Source: Phenylobacterium zucineum HLK1
GTDB taxonomy: Bacteria > Pseudomonadota > Alphaproteobacteria > Caulobacterales > Caulobacteraceae
NCBI RefSeq assembly: GCF_000017265.1
Contig: NC_011144.1
Location: 2,086,001-2,150,000 of the forward strand
Length of the DNA stretch: 64,000 nt
Direction of reading: 5' to 3'
Below are positions 1-8,691 of the stretch, piece after piece. Within the stretch, counting starts at the first letter, position 1, and each line of letters starts with the position of its first letter. The translations under genes and the position numbers were made by a program. Under the pieces are notes generated by a model, which made no database searches, was not told the DNA's origin, and saw nothing but the letters and a program-made list of their open reading frames with translations.

Positions 1-411
1 GTCGTCCAGGCGCCAGCGGCCCTCCTCGAACAGGATCATCATCGCCACGCCCGTGACCGGCTTGGTCATGGAGTAGATGCGGAAGATGGTGTCGGGGGTC
101 ATCGGCTCGCCCGTGGCGAGGCTCTTCTTCCCGTAGGTCTTGAACGAGACCACCTTGCCGTGGCGGGCGAGGAAGGTGGTCATGCCGGCCACCCGGCCGC
201 TCTCCACGACCTTCGCCATGTAGGCGTCGAGCCGGGCCAGCCGGGCGGAATCGAAGCCGACGGCCTCGGGCGCGACGGCCTGGGACAGCTCCAGGGCGGC
301 CGGCGCCTTCTTCGGCGCGGCCCAGGTCCCATGGGCGGGCGCCAGGACCAGGGCCACCGCGGTCATCGCCCCCACCATTCTGGCCGCCGCAGAGTTTCGG
401 TTCACGTGCAT
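1..411 (-). CDS. Serine hydrolase, class C beta-lactamase/esterase family (C-terminus beyond window)
   Basis: The gene runs off the left edge, so only the first 137 residues are present. An N-terminal hydrophobic stretch ending in an Ala-rich site looks like a signal peptide, so export is likely. The motif S-M-T-K (Ser114 to Lys117) followed by PVTGVAMM is the SxxK catalytic motif of the beta-lactamase/penicillin-binding-protein fold, with Ser114 the expected nucleophile. The downstream Tyr and KTG motifs are outside the window. The ATG at 411 follows a GGGGGGAAAG Shine-Dalgarno (SD) sequence. In this family members are esterases, D-peptidases or beta-lactamases, and the fragment does not tell which. 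Confidence 0.85.
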   Translation of the reverse strand, partial: MHVNRNSAAARMVGAMTAVALVLAPAHGTWAAPKKAPAALELSQAVAPEAVGFDSARLARLDAYMAKVVESGRVAGMTTFLARHGKVVSFKTYGKKSLATGEPMTPDTIFRIYSMTKPVTGVAMMILFEEGRWRLDD

Positions 412-523
412 CGGATCTTTCCCCCCATACTCATCGTTCGAGCGGCACCTTAGGCGCGGGGGGCCCGCCGGCAAAGCGCGGGGGCGTTTCAGGAGCGCAA
501 CGCGGCGGGCTAACCTCGCGCCC

Positions 524-1015
524 ATGAAGCGACTCCTGATCGTCTGGCACTCGCGCACGGGGACGGCGCAGGCCATGGCCGCCGCCGCCGAGGAGGCCGC
601 CCGGGCCGAGGCGGGCGTCGATGTGCGCCGGCTGCGGGCGGCGGAGGCTGAGGCGGCGCACCTGCTGGACGCCGACGGCTATCTCTTCGCCGCGCCCGAG
701 AACCTCGCGGCCCTGTCGGGCGAGATGAAGGAATTTCTCGACCGGACCTACTATCCCTGCCTCGAGCGGCTGAACGGGCGGCCCTACGCGGCCCTGATCG
801 CCGCCGGCAGCGACGGCGACGGCGCCGCGCGGCAGCTCGCCCGCATCTGCACCGGCTGGCGGCTGAAGGCCGTGGCCGAGCCCTACATCCTCAACATGCG
901 CGCCCAGACCCCCGAGGCGATCCTGGCGCAGAAACACCCGACCGAAGCCGACCTCGCCCCCGCGCGCGAGCGCGGCGCGGGCCTGGCGGCGGGGCTGGCG
1001 ATGGGGGTGTTCTAG
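524..1015 (+). CDS. Flavodoxin-like FMN-binding protein
   Basis: 163 residues. The N-terminus pairs a hydrophobic beta strand with a phosphate-binding S-R-T-G-T-A loop (residues 10-15), as in flavodoxins and NADPH-dependent FMN reductases. A later segment around residues 65-80 (FAAPENLAALSGEMK) matches the second FMN loop, and a G-S-D-G-D-G segment follows near residue 95. It probably carries electrons or reduces quinones using FMN; the partner is unknown. It stands alone, divergent from the serine hydrolase. Confidence 0.75.
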   Translation: MKRLLIVWHSRTGTAQAMAAAAEEAARAEAGVDVRRLRAAEAEAAHLLDADGYLFAAPENLAALSGEMKEFLDRTYYPCLERLNGRPYAALIAAGSDGDGAARQLARICTGWRLKAVAEPYILNMRAQTPEAILAQKHPTEADLAPARERGAGLAAGLAMGVF

Positions 1016-1042
1016 GGGGGTCTCCCTGCCCCACGACCGCAC

Positions 1043-1168
1043 CCTCCTCCCCCGTCGGGGGAGGAGGACCATGCGCAGCATGGTGGTGGGGGCCTGCCGG
1101 AAGCTCGGCGGATGGGGCCGGCCCCCTCCACCGCTTCGCGTCCCCCTCCCCCGCTTTCGCGGGGGAGG
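1043..1168. repeat. Composite intergenic palindrome element
   Basis: Three perfect inverted repeats are packed between two convergent genes. They are an 11-bp CCTCCTCCCCC stem with a 3-nt loop (1043-1067), CCATGC-GCA-GCATGG (1069-1083), and a 10-bp CCTCCCCCGC stem with a TTTC loop (1145-1168). The two large arms share a CCTCCCCC core, as in dispersed mosaic palindromes of GC-rich alphaproteobacteria. It could also act as a bidirectional terminator, although no T-run follows. Confidence 0.6.
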
Positions 1169-1184
1169 TTCGCGCGCGGCTCGG

Positions 1185-3398
1185 CTAGCCGAACAGGAAG
1201 TCGCCCTGGGCGAGGCCGCGGGTGCTGCCGACCAGGATGATGAGGTCGGCGTCGCCGTCGAGGTCGACGGTGATGGCGGTGGCGGTCCAGCTGACGTCGG
1301 CGAAGGTGACGTCCTCCAGGCCCGAGAGGTCGATCAGCTCGCCCTTCTGGTAGTCGGCGATGGTCTCGGTCCCGGCCTCGGTGAAGACGAAGACGTCCTT
1401 GCCCGTGCCGCCGATCAGGACGTCGTCGCCCTCGCCGCCGTGCAGGGTGTCGGTCCCGGTGCCGCCCTCGAGGGTGTCGGCGCCCTCGCCGCCCCGCAGG
1501 TCGTCCTGGCCCGTCTCGCCCATCAGCCGGTCGTCGCCGGCGCGGCCGATGAGGGTGTCGTCGCCGGTCCCGCCCTTGAGCAGGTTGCCGACGGCGTTGC
1601 CCATCAGGGCGTCGTCGCCCTGGCCGCCGGTGGCGTTCTCGATCACCACGCCGCCGGCGATGGTGAAACCGCCGAACACGCCGTTCACGAACGAGACGAC
1701 CCCGCCGCCGGTGGGCGTGTAGTCGAGCGTGGCGGCCAGGAGGTCGATGTGGGCGTCGCGGCCGCCGCTGTAGGCGATCGTGTCGGTCCCGCCGGTGTCC
1801 CAGATGGTCTGGTAGTACGACCAGCGCTGCAGGGACTCGATCTGGTAGACGTCGTCGCCCGCGTTGTGGGCGTGGACGCCGTAGCGGGCCTGCAGGACGG
1901 CGATGTCGAAGGCGCCCAGGGTGCCCGACCAGCCCGAGCCCCAGGTCTTGGACGAGAACTCCAGCGTGCCGTCCGGGTGGGTCTGCCAGCCGTCGTTGTA
2001 GGACATGACGGTGTAGACGCCCTGGTTCAGGTCGTAGATGCCGAGCGAGCTGGAGTCGGAGACGCCCAGCATGATCTCGGAGCCGCCGCCGTTGTCGTGC
2101 GGGTGGGCGACGCCGTGGGCGTGACCGAACTCGTGCAGGACGACGCCGAACGAGAAGCCGCCGGGCTGGAGGCTGGCCGGGGCGGTGAAGCCGCCGCTGA
2201 TCAGGTTGAAGATGCCGAGGCCCTGCAGGTCGCCCAGGCCCGGATCCTGCGGATAGAACTTGGCCCCGAAGTCCTGGTTGACGGTGGTCACCAGGCGGAA
2301 GGTCGCCTGCTCGATGTCGTCGGTGCGGACGTAGTTTATGCCGGTGATGGGGGTGTATTCCTGCAGGGCGCGCATGACGCCCTCGATCTGGAAGTCCTCC
2401 CAGCCGTAGGTGGTGATCGGGGTGACCCCGTCTGACTCCACCTCGCCGAAGCCGCCCTCCTCGGCCGCCGCGAAGTAGACGTAGGCGGTGGGCACGCCGT
2501 CGACCATGACGGTAGGGATGTTGTTCGCCGAGTCCCAGTTGAGGGATTCCAGCGGGTCGTAGTCGGTGGGGTCGGCGGCGGCGATGTCGAGGGTGTAGCC
2601 GCCGGTCATGGCCGCCTCGTAGCCCTCGACGCGCAGGTAGTAGGTCCCGTCCTCCTCGGGCATGAAGCCGAGGCCGGTCTCGTAGTTGACCGCCGCGCCG
2701 ATCTGCACGCCGTCGGCGTCGTAGAGGCGCAGGATGCCGATGTTCTCGCCGGGCAGATAGGCAGGGTACTCGCCCGAACCGGCGATGCCGCCGGCGTAGG
2801 TGAAGGTGTAGAACTGCCCGCCGGTCAGCTCGACGCGGTACATGTCGCGGTCTCCGGGGGCGTCGAGGTGGCCGTAGGTGGTCCCGACCGTCGCCTCGAA
2901 GGCGCCGCCCAGGGTGGCGGGGGCGTCGGTGGCCGGGTTCGAGACCCAGACGTCCAGGGTGTAGCCGCCGGCGTCGCGGTAGTCCGGGTAGCCGGGGGCG
3001 CCGGGATCGAGGTGGTACCAGGAACTGGGCGCGACCAGGTACGTGCCGGTCGCCGTCGGCGTGAAGGTGATCATGGACGAGCGGCCGAAGCCGCCGTCGT
3101 CGTCGGCCGCGATGACATTGCCGCCGGAGTCGGCCAGCAGCAGGTACGGGTCCTCCATGCCGCCGGCCGCGGCGGGGCGCTGGGCGAAGGTGTAGGTCAC
3201 CCCCGCCTGCAGGGTGAAGCCGTAGACGTCGAGCACCTCGGTCGAGAAGGAGTCGAGGAAGCGGATCGGCGGCTGGCCGTCGGCGGCCGGCAGGGCCGCG
3301 CCGATCGGGGTGAAGCCGCTCAGGCTGGGATGCAGGGGGGAAGACGTGTCAGGGCTGCCGCCGGACGGACGGAAGTCTTCCATCGTTGCTGGGCGCAT
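1185..3398 (-). CDS. Serralysin-like RTX metalloprotease with two N-terminal PPC-type domains
   Basis: 737 residues, predicted secreted zinc endopeptidase. From the N-terminus there are two beta-rich prepeptidase (PPC-like) domains at about residues 45-130 and 165-255. A metzincin catalytic domain follows, with zinc motif HExxHxxxxxH (His422, Glu423, His426, His432) and Met-turn Met465 (VMSYND). Ca-binding GGxGxDxL-type nonapeptide repeats lie at about 590-690. There is no Sec signal, and the chain ends in D-F-L-F-G, as expected for a C-terminal type I secretion signal. No type I secretion genes are nearby. The PPC domains sit in front of the catalytic domain, unlike classical serralysins of about 480 residues. 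An AGGGA SD precedes the ATG at 3398. Confidence 0.88.
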   Translation of the reverse strand: MRPATMEDFRPSGGSPDTSSPLHPSLSGFTPIGAALPAADGQPPIRFLDSFSTEVLDVYGFTLQAGVTYTFAQRPAAAGGMEDPYLLLADSGGNVIAADDDGGFGRSSMITFTPTATGTYLVAPSSWYHLDPGAPGYPDYRDAGGYTLDVWVSNPATDAPATLGGAFEATVGTTYGHLDAPGDRDMYRVELTGGQFYTFTYAGGIAGSGEYPAYLPGENIGILRLYDADGVQIGAAVNYETGLGFMPEEDGTYYLRVEGYEAAMTGGYTLDIAAADPTDYDPLESLNWDSANNIPTVMVDGVPTAYVYFAAAEEGGFGEVESDGVTPITTYGWEDFQIEGVMRALQEYTPITGINYVRTDDIEQATFRLVTTVNQDFGAKFYPQDPGLGDLQGLGIFNLISGGFTAPASLQPGGFSFGVVLHEFGHAHGVAHPHDNGGGSEIMLGVSDSSSLGIYDLNQGVYTVMSYNDGWQTHPDGTLEFSSKTWGSGWSGTLGAFDIAVLQARYGVHAHNAGDDVYQIESLQRWSYYQTIWDTGGTDTIAYSGGRDAHIDLLAATLDYTPTGGGVVSFVNGVFGGFTIAGGVVIENATGGQGDDALMGNAVGNLLKGGTGDDTLIGRAGDDRLMGETGQDDLRGGEGADTLEGGTGTDTLHGGEGDDVLIGGTGKDVFVFTEAGTETIADYQKGELIDLSGLEDVTFADVSWTATAITVDLDGDADLIILVGSTRGLAQGDFLFG

Positions 3399-3535
3399 GT
3401 GATTTCCCTATGAACAGGTTTCTTATCGGCCAAGATTTGCCTTGATTGCATAGGCATCATGGTTTCAGCGGTCCAGCAACAGGATTCGCAAAGACGCACC
3501 AAGTACATCTTTTGACATTTACTTAGGAGATGGGT

Positions 3536-3907
3536 GTGAGACGTACGCCACGGACTGCAGCGTTCATACTGCCCGTCGCGGTGCTGACGATGGCCTGGAC
3601 GACCCCGCCCGGAACGGCCCAGCATGCAACCATAGATAGTCCTCCGCCAAGGGCGCACGCCGATGACAAAGTCGTGAGCGACGTAGCGAAAGGTCCGGCC
3701 GCGAGGTTCCCCACCCTCGACGCCTACCTCGCCTGGCTGGAGCAGCGAGCGAAGCTGGGCGGGTCGTGGTACCGCGAGGTCCGGCCGGGACTCTTCGAGC
3801 TGCAGGACGGCCATTTCCGGCCCGAGGGGGGCGATACCCGCCCGGACAAATCCAGGCGCACCTTCACCCGCCGGGAGCTGGCCGAGCGGTTCGGCTTCAA
3901 GGAGTAG
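3536..3907 (+). CDS. Small secreted protein of unknown function
   Basis: 123 residues from GTG 3536. The in-frame ATG at 3530 directly abuts AGGAG, whereas the GTG sits 6 nt after it and is the better start. An RR-containing N-terminus with a hydrophobic stretch ending near TAQHA looks like a signal peptide. The mature part is charged and predicted mainly helical (LDAYLAWLEQRAK, then RRELAERFGF). I recognise no family. It is divergent from the RTX protease across an unusually AT-rich 130-bp spacer. A periplasmic protease inhibitor would fit by size and position, but no Inh-type motif is visible. Confidence 0.6.
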   Translation: MRRTPRTAAFILPVAVLTMAWTTPPGTAQHATIDSPPPRAHADDKVVSDVAKGPAARFPTLDAYLAWLEQRAKLGGSWYREVRPGLFELQDGHFRPEGGDTRPDKSRRTFTRRELAERFGFKE

Positions 3908-3915
3908 CGGCGGCC

Positions 3916-4086
3916 TCAGTCGACGCCGTCGTCGCCCGGATCGGGGTCGCGGTCGCAGGCCGGCGGAGGATGCGGCCGGTCGGGCGGCTCGGCGGCGCCC
4001 GCCTCGGGGTCCGGAGGCCGGTCCTGCCCCCCGCGCCGCCTGACCCACGCCGAATAGGCGCCCCGCCTGCGGTTGCCGCTCGCCAT
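3916..4086 (-). CDS. Short Pro/Arg/Asp-rich hypothetical protein
   Basis: 56 residues. An Arg-rich N-terminus (ASGNRRRGAYSAWVRRR) is followed by a Pro/Asp/Glu-rich tail ending DGVD. It has no hydrophobic segment and is probably disordered. ATG 4086 is preceded by a GGGGGGAC SD, and the TGA is at 3916-3918. It is convergent with the small secreted protein. I recognise no function, and expression is unproven. Confidence 0.45.
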   Translation of the reverse strand: MASGNRRRGAYSAWVRRRGGQDRPPDPEAGAAEPPDRPHPPPACDRDPDPGDDGVD

Positions 4087-4236
4087 CGTCCCCCCGCGCC
4101 GCGACTCTGCCTCGAGGATTGGGCGGCCCGGCCGCGCCGTCTGTCAGGTTCCCGACAGAGACCCGGCGCCCCGCCGGCGCCTGAAAAGCGCCCGACTCTC
4201 AAGGCCCGGTTGAGTCCGCAGGAAGAGGGTCCGCCG

Positions 4237-4947
4237 ATGCCGAACGTCGTCTTCATCAGCCCCAAGGGCGGCGCCGGGAAGACCACCGCGGCGGTGGCGC
4301 TGGCGTTGGGGCTCGTCGAGCGCGGCCAGCGGGTGGCGATGATCGACGCCGACCCCAACAAGCCGCTGGTGCGCTGGGCCGAGCTGCCGAACCGCTGCGA
4401 GGGGATCAGCGTGCACCCGGCGCCGACCGTGCCCGACATCCGCGACGCCGCCCGCGAGGCCCAGCGGCGCGCGCCAGACTGGATCCTCCTGGACACCGAG
4501 GGGACCGAGCGCGGGGCGGTGGTGCTGGCGGCGCTGCGGCCCGACCTGGTGCTGACCCCGCTGGCCGGCTCGCAGCTGGACCTGGCCGAGGCGATCAAGG
4601 CGGCCGAGATGGTGCGCGCGTTCGGCCGGCGCGGCGGGCGCGAGGTCCCCCACCGGGCGCTGCTGACGCGCGTGCCGGCGGCGATCAAGCCGAAGATGCT
4701 GAGGAGCGTGGTCGAGCAGCTGCGCGCCGCGGGCGTGAAGATCCTGCCGACGCCGCTGCTGGAGAAGGAGGCGTTCCGGGCGCTGTTCCACATCGGCGCC
4801 GGGTTCGAGGCGCTGGAGATGAACGGCGTGTTCGGCGCGGCGGCGGCGCGGCAGAACACCGCGGCCTATGTGGCGGACGTGACGGCGCTGGTCGGCCCGG
4901 CCGAGCCCGGAGCGCGCGCGCCGGCCGCCGAGGCCCGGGCGTTCTAG
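4237..4947 (+). CDS. ParA/MinD-family P-loop ATPase (solo)
   Basis: 236 residues. The deviant Walker A motif PKGGAGKTT at residues 9-17, Walker A' DADPN near residue 43, and the DTEG segment near residue 87 define the ParA/VirC1 class of SIMIBI ATPases that dimerise on ATP and position DNA or protein cargo. ATG 4237 was chosen because the family motif begins a few residues later and GGAAGAGGG lies upstream. No parB or centromere-like repeats adjoin it, so it is an orphan ParA and not the chromosomal parA of a parAB pair. The cargo is unknown. Confidence 0.85.
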   Translation: MPNVVFISPKGGAGKTTAAVALALGLVERGQRVAMIDADPNKPLVRWAELPNRCEGISVHPAPTVPDIRDAAREAQRRAPDWILLDTEGTERGAVVLAALRPDLVLTPLAGSQLDLAEAIKAAEMVRAFGRRGGREVPHRALLTRVPAAIKPKMLRSVVEQLRAAGVKILPTPLLEKEAFRALFHIGAGFEALEMNGVFGAAAARQNTAAYVADVTALVGPAEPGARAPAAEARAF

Positions 4948-4969
4948 GAGGGCGCCCTAGGCTGGCGCC

Positions 4970-6277
4970 CTAGACTCCGGGCTCCCGCCGGGCGCCCGGC
5001 AGGGGCCGCAGGCGGATCTTGTCGATGCGGCGGGCGTCCATCTGCAGCACCTCGGCCTCGAAGCGGCCGATGCGCACGACCTCGCCCGGCTCGGGCAGGC
5101 GCTCGAGCCGGTCCAGCACCAGGCCCGCGACGGTGTGGTACGAGCCGGCCTCGAAGTCGGTCTCCAGCGCCTCGTTGAGCTCGACGATGTCGACCCGGCC
5201 GTCCACCAGGAACGAGCCGTCCGGCAGGGCGGCGATGGCCGCGGCGGGACTGTCGTGCTCCTCGGGCAGGTCGCCGGCGATCATCTCCAGGAGGTCGGTG
5301 GGGGTGAGGATGCCCTCCAGCCCGCCGAACTCGTCGACCACGAAGGCCATGTGGTTCTTGGACGCCTTGAACTGCTCCAGCGCCCGCAGCATCGAGGTGG
5401 TCTCGGGGATGTAGAGCGGCTCCTGGGCCAGGGCCGACAGGTCGAGCGGCCCGCCGGCCAGCAGGGCGTCGGCCACGTCGCGCTTGTGCACCACGCCCAG
5501 CGGGCTGTCGAAGTCCTGGCCCTTGACCAGCACGAACCGCGAATAGGGGCAGGCCCGCACCTCCTCGCGCAGGGCCGCCGCGTCGGCTTCGGCCGAGACC
5601 CAGTAGACGTCCATCCGCGGCGTCATGGCCACCCGCACCGGCCGGTCCCCCAGGCGCATGACCTCGTGCATCATGGCCTCCTCCTGGGGCTCGATGACGC
5701 CGGCGCCCGTGCCCTCGGCGAGGACCGACTCCACCTCCTCCTGGGTCACGGCGGTGCCGTCGCGGTCGCGCACGCGCAGCAGGCCCAGCACCGTGGCGGT
5801 GGAGAAGGTCAGCAGGGTCACGAACGGCCCCATCGCCTTGGCCATCACCGCCAGCGGGCGCGCCACGATGGCGGCGATGGCCTCGGGATGGATCAGCGCC
5901 AGGCGCTTGGGCACCAGCTCGCCCAGGATCAGCGAGAAGTAGGTCAGCAGCACGACGACCACGCCGGTGGCGATCTGCTCGGACCAGGGGGCCAGCCAGG
6001 CGATCGTCTCCAGCCGCGTGTCCAGCTCGCCGGCGATGGTGGCCTGGCCGAAGGCGCCGGCCAGGATGCCGATCAGGGTGATGCCGACCTGCACGGCCGA
6101 CAGGAAGCGCGTGGGCTCCTCGGCGAGCCGCAGGGCGGCCCGCGCCCCGCGGTCGCCGCGCTCGGCTCGGCCCTGCAGGCGCGCGCGTCGGGAGGAGACG
6201 ACGGCCAGCTCGGACATGGCGAACAGGCCGTTGAGGAGGATCAGCAGGAAGACGACGGTGGTCGCAAGGAGCAGCAT
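4970..6277 (-). CDS. CNNM/CorC-HlyC family membrane protein (DUF21 + CBS pair + CorC_HlyC)
   Basis: 435 residues in a typical order: a DUF21 transmembrane region (residues 1-190, four hydrophobic segments starting at the N-terminus), paired CBS domains (about 205-330) that bind adenine nucleotides, and a C-terminal CorC_HlyC domain (about 345-425). The family is annotated as hemolysin C/TlyC but is linked to Mg2+ or Co2+ efflux, so transport is the likelier role. It is convergent with the ParA gene, with 22 nt between stops, and lies downstream of parC. Confidence 0.88.
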   Translation of the reverse strand: MLLLATTVVFLLILLNGLFAMSELAVVSSRRARLQGRAERGDRGARAALRLAEEPTRFLSAVQVGITLIGILAGAFGQATIAGELDTRLETIAWLAPWSEQIATGVVVVLLTYFSLILGELVPKRLALIHPEAIAAIVARPLAVMAKAMGPFVTLLTFSTATVLGLLRVRDRDGTAVTQEEVESVLAEGTGAGVIEPQEEAMMHEVMRLGDRPVRVAMTPRMDVYWVSAEADAAALREEVRACPYSRFVLVKGQDFDSPLGVVHKRDVADALLAGGPLDLSALAQEPLYIPETTSMLRALEQFKASKNHMAFVVDEFGGLEGILTPTDLLEMIAGDLPEEHDSPAAAIAALPDGSFLVDGRVDIVELNEALETDFEAGSYHTVAGLVLDRLERLPEPGEVVRIGRFEAEVLQMDARRIDKIRLRPLPGARREPGV

Positions 6278-6360
6278 GGTCCGGACAGGATGGCGAGGCG
6301 AAAGCGCCCCGCCACAAGCCTAGCGCCCCCCGCGCCCGGACGCGACGCCGTTCGTCGCGC

Positions 6361-8619
6361 CTACGCCTTCGGCCGAAAGCGCTTGGTGGCGGGGAAGCCC
6401 TTGGGCGCGAGCTTGCCGGCGCCGGCCCGGCGGCCGGCCCATTCCTGCCAGCCGTCCCAGGCGCGGGTGCGGCCGGCGGCGTCGATCCAGGCGGCGCCCT
6501 CGGCGGCGTTGAACACCAGGGCGTCGCGCAGGCCGCCCTCGCGGTAGCTCTGCAGCTTCACGCCCTTGCCGCGCGGCATCTCGGGCAGCTCGGCGAGCGG
6601 GAAGACGAGGATCTTGCCGTTGTCGCCGACGACGGCGATCTGGTCGCCCGTGACCGGCAGGCAGACGGCGGCCCCCTCGCCCTTCTTCGCCGGATCGCCG
6701 GCGTTCAGCACCTGCTTGCCCGCGCGGCGGAAGGCGATGGCCTCCTCCTCGGGCAGGATGAAGCCGTAGCCCTGCTTGCTGGCCAGCAGCCGCTTGGCCC
6801 CCGGCTTGTGCGGGAAGACGTCGACGATGCCGACCTTGTCGTCGAGGTCGATCATCAGGCGCAGCGGCTCGCCGTGGCCGCGGGCGCCCGGCAGCTTGTC
6901 GCAGCCGAGGGTGAAGAAGCGGCCGTCCGAGGCGAAGATCAGCAGCTTGTCGGTGGTCTCGGCCGGGACCAGGAACTGCAGCTTGTCGCCCTCCTTGAAC
7001 TTCAGCTCGGAGGGGTCCTCGATGCGGCCCTTGGCGGCGCGGATCCAGCCGCGCTCGGAGAGGATGATGGTGATCGGCTCGCGCACGATCATCGCCTCGA
7101 TGGCGGCCTCGGCGTCAACCTGCGGGGCCTCGCCGAACGTCGAGCGGCGGTCGTTGAGCTTGCCCAGCTCGGCCTTCACGTGCCGCAGCCCCTCGCCCAC
7201 CAGCTTCCACTGGGCCGCGTCGGAGGCCAGCATCTTCAGGATCCCGTCGCGCTCCTCGGCGAGCTCGGCGTGCTCGCGGCGGATCTCCATCTCCTCCAGC
7301 TTGGCGAGCTGGCGCAGGCGGGTGTTGAGGATGGCGTCGGCCTGGATCTCGCTGAGCGAGAAGGTCTCGATCAGCTTCTCCTTCGGCTTGTCCTCGTAGC
7401 GGACGATGCGGATCACCTCGTCGAGGTTGAGGTAGGCGATCATCAGGCCGTCGAGGATGTGGAGCCGGGCCTCGATCTTCTCCAGCCGGTGGCGGGCCCG
7501 GCGGACGAGCACCTCGCGGCGGTGGTCGAGGAACGCCTTCAGCGCCTGGCGCAGGTTCATCACGCCCGGCGTGCCGCGCGCGTCCAGGACGTTGAGGTTC
7601 ACCGAGAACCGGGTCTCGAGGTCGGAGAGCTTGAACAGGCTCTCCATCAGCACCTCGGCCTCGACGTTGCGGCTCTTGGGCTCGAGGACGAGGCGCACGT
7701 CCTCGGCGGACTCGTCGCGCACGTCGCCCAGCAGCGGGGCCTTCTTGGCCTCGATCAGCTCGGCCAGCTTCTCGACCAGGTCGGCCTTCTTCACCTGGTA
7801 GGGGATCTCGGTGACGACGATCTGGTAGGTCCCCTTGCCGAGGTCCTCCTTCGTCCAGCGAGCCCGGACCCGCACGCCGCCGCGGCCGGTGGCGTAGGTT
7901 TCGGCCAGCGATTGCCGCGGCTCGACGATGACGCCGCCGGTCGGGAAGTCGGGGCCCTGGACGTGGGTCATCAGGGCCTCGGTGGAGGCCTCGGGATTCT
8001 CCAGCAGGAGCAGGCAGGCGTCGATCAGCTCGCCGGCGTTGTGCGGCGGGATTGAGGTGGCCATGCCGACGGCGATGCCGGTCGAGCCGTTCGCCAGGAG
8101 GTTCGGGAAGCCGGCCGGCAGGACCACCGGCTCGTCGTCGGAGCCGTCGTAGGTGGGCTTGAAGTCGACCGCGTCCTCTTCGATGCCGTCCAGCAGCAGG
8201 GTCGCGGCCGCCGTGAGCTTGGCCTCGGTGTAGCGCATGGCCGCGGCGTTATCGCCGTCGATGTTGCCGAAGTTGCCCTGGCCGTCGACCAGCGGATAGC
8301 GCTGGGCGAACGACTGGGCCATGCGCACGAGGGTGTCGTAGATCGCCTGGTCGCCGTGCGGGTGGTAGCCGCCCATCACCTCGCCGACCACCTTGGCGCA
8401 CTTGCGCGCGGCGTTCTCGGGGTTCAGCCGCATCTCGCGCATGGCGTAGAGCACGCGGCGCTGCACGGGCTTGAGGCCGTCGCGCACGTCGGGCAGCGCC
8501 CGGTCGGTGATGACGGACAGGGCGTAGGCGAGGTAGCGGCGCGACAGGGCCTCGGACAGCGGCTCGTCGATGATCCGGTCGGGCTCGGCCCCGCCGGGCG
8601 GTGCGGTGTGGACGGTCAT
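6361..8619 (-). CDS. parC: DNA topoisomerase IV subunit A
   Basis: 752 residues. ParC pairs with ParE to decatenate daughter chromosomes. The N-terminal winged-helix/tower region carries the catalytic Tyr130 in AAMRYTEAKL and the HPHGDQAIYD segment. A coiled coil and a C-terminal beta-pinwheel of reduced, ParC-like length follow. ParC is preferred over GyrA because the C-terminal domain is short and degenerate. At the quinolone hot-spot the chain has Gln91 and Asp95 where E. coli ParC has Ser80 and Glu84. It lies 72 nt downstream of the 8692-9120 gene, probably in the same transcript. Confidence 0.95.
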   Translation of the reverse strand: MTVHTAPPGGAEPDRIIDEPLSEALSRRYLAYALSVITDRALPDVRDGLKPVQRRVLYAMREMRLNPENAARKCAKVVGEVMGGYHPHGDQAIYDTLVRMAQSFAQRYPLVDGQGNFGNIDGDNAAAMRYTEAKLTAAATLLLDGIEEDAVDFKPTYDGSDDEPVVLPAGFPNLLANGSTGIAVGMATSIPPHNAGELIDACLLLLENPEASTEALMTHVQGPDFPTGGVIVEPRQSLAETYATGRGGVRVRARWTKEDLGKGTYQIVVTEIPYQVKKADLVEKLAELIEAKKAPLLGDVRDESAEDVRLVLEPKSRNVEAEVLMESLFKLSDLETRFSVNLNVLDARGTPGVMNLRQALKAFLDHRREVLVRRARHRLEKIEARLHILDGLMIAYLNLDEVIRIVRYEDKPKEKLIETFSLSEIQADAILNTRLRQLAKLEEMEIRREHAELAEERDGILKMLASDAAQWKLVGEGLRHVKAELGKLNDRRSTFGEAPQVDAEAAIEAMIVREPITIILSERGWIRAAKGRIEDPSELKFKEGDKLQFLVPAETTDKLLIFASDGRFFTLGCDKLPGARGHGEPLRLMIDLDDKVGIVDVFPHKPGAKRLLASKQGYGFILPEEEAIAFRRAGKQVLNAGDPAKKGEGAAVCLPVTGDQIAVVGDNGKILVFPLAELPEMPRGKGVKLQSYREGGLRDALVFNAAEGAAWIDAAGRTRAWDGWQEWAGRRAGAGKLAPKGFPATKRFRPKA

Positions 8620-8691
8620 GGGCGTCTCTTAGCAAGGCGCGGGATTCGGGGCGACGTCGCAGCGCGCCGCAGGCGCGGGTTCGTGGACCGC

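Noticed and set aside
1360..1722. Repeated sequence resembling a direct-repeat array
   Set aside because: The periodicity is from RTX nonapeptide repeats of the protease gene, not a CRISPR or satellite.
3536..3907. Small secreted protein as a serralysin inhibitor (Inh)
   Set aside because: Size and location fit but no Inh-family residues are visible, so no such name was given.
8345..8360. Gln and Asp at the ParC quinolone hot-spot residues, considered as resistance mutations
   Set aside because: I believe alphaproteobacterial ParC proteins commonly carry HPHGDQ here, so this is more likely lineage sequence than acquired resistance.
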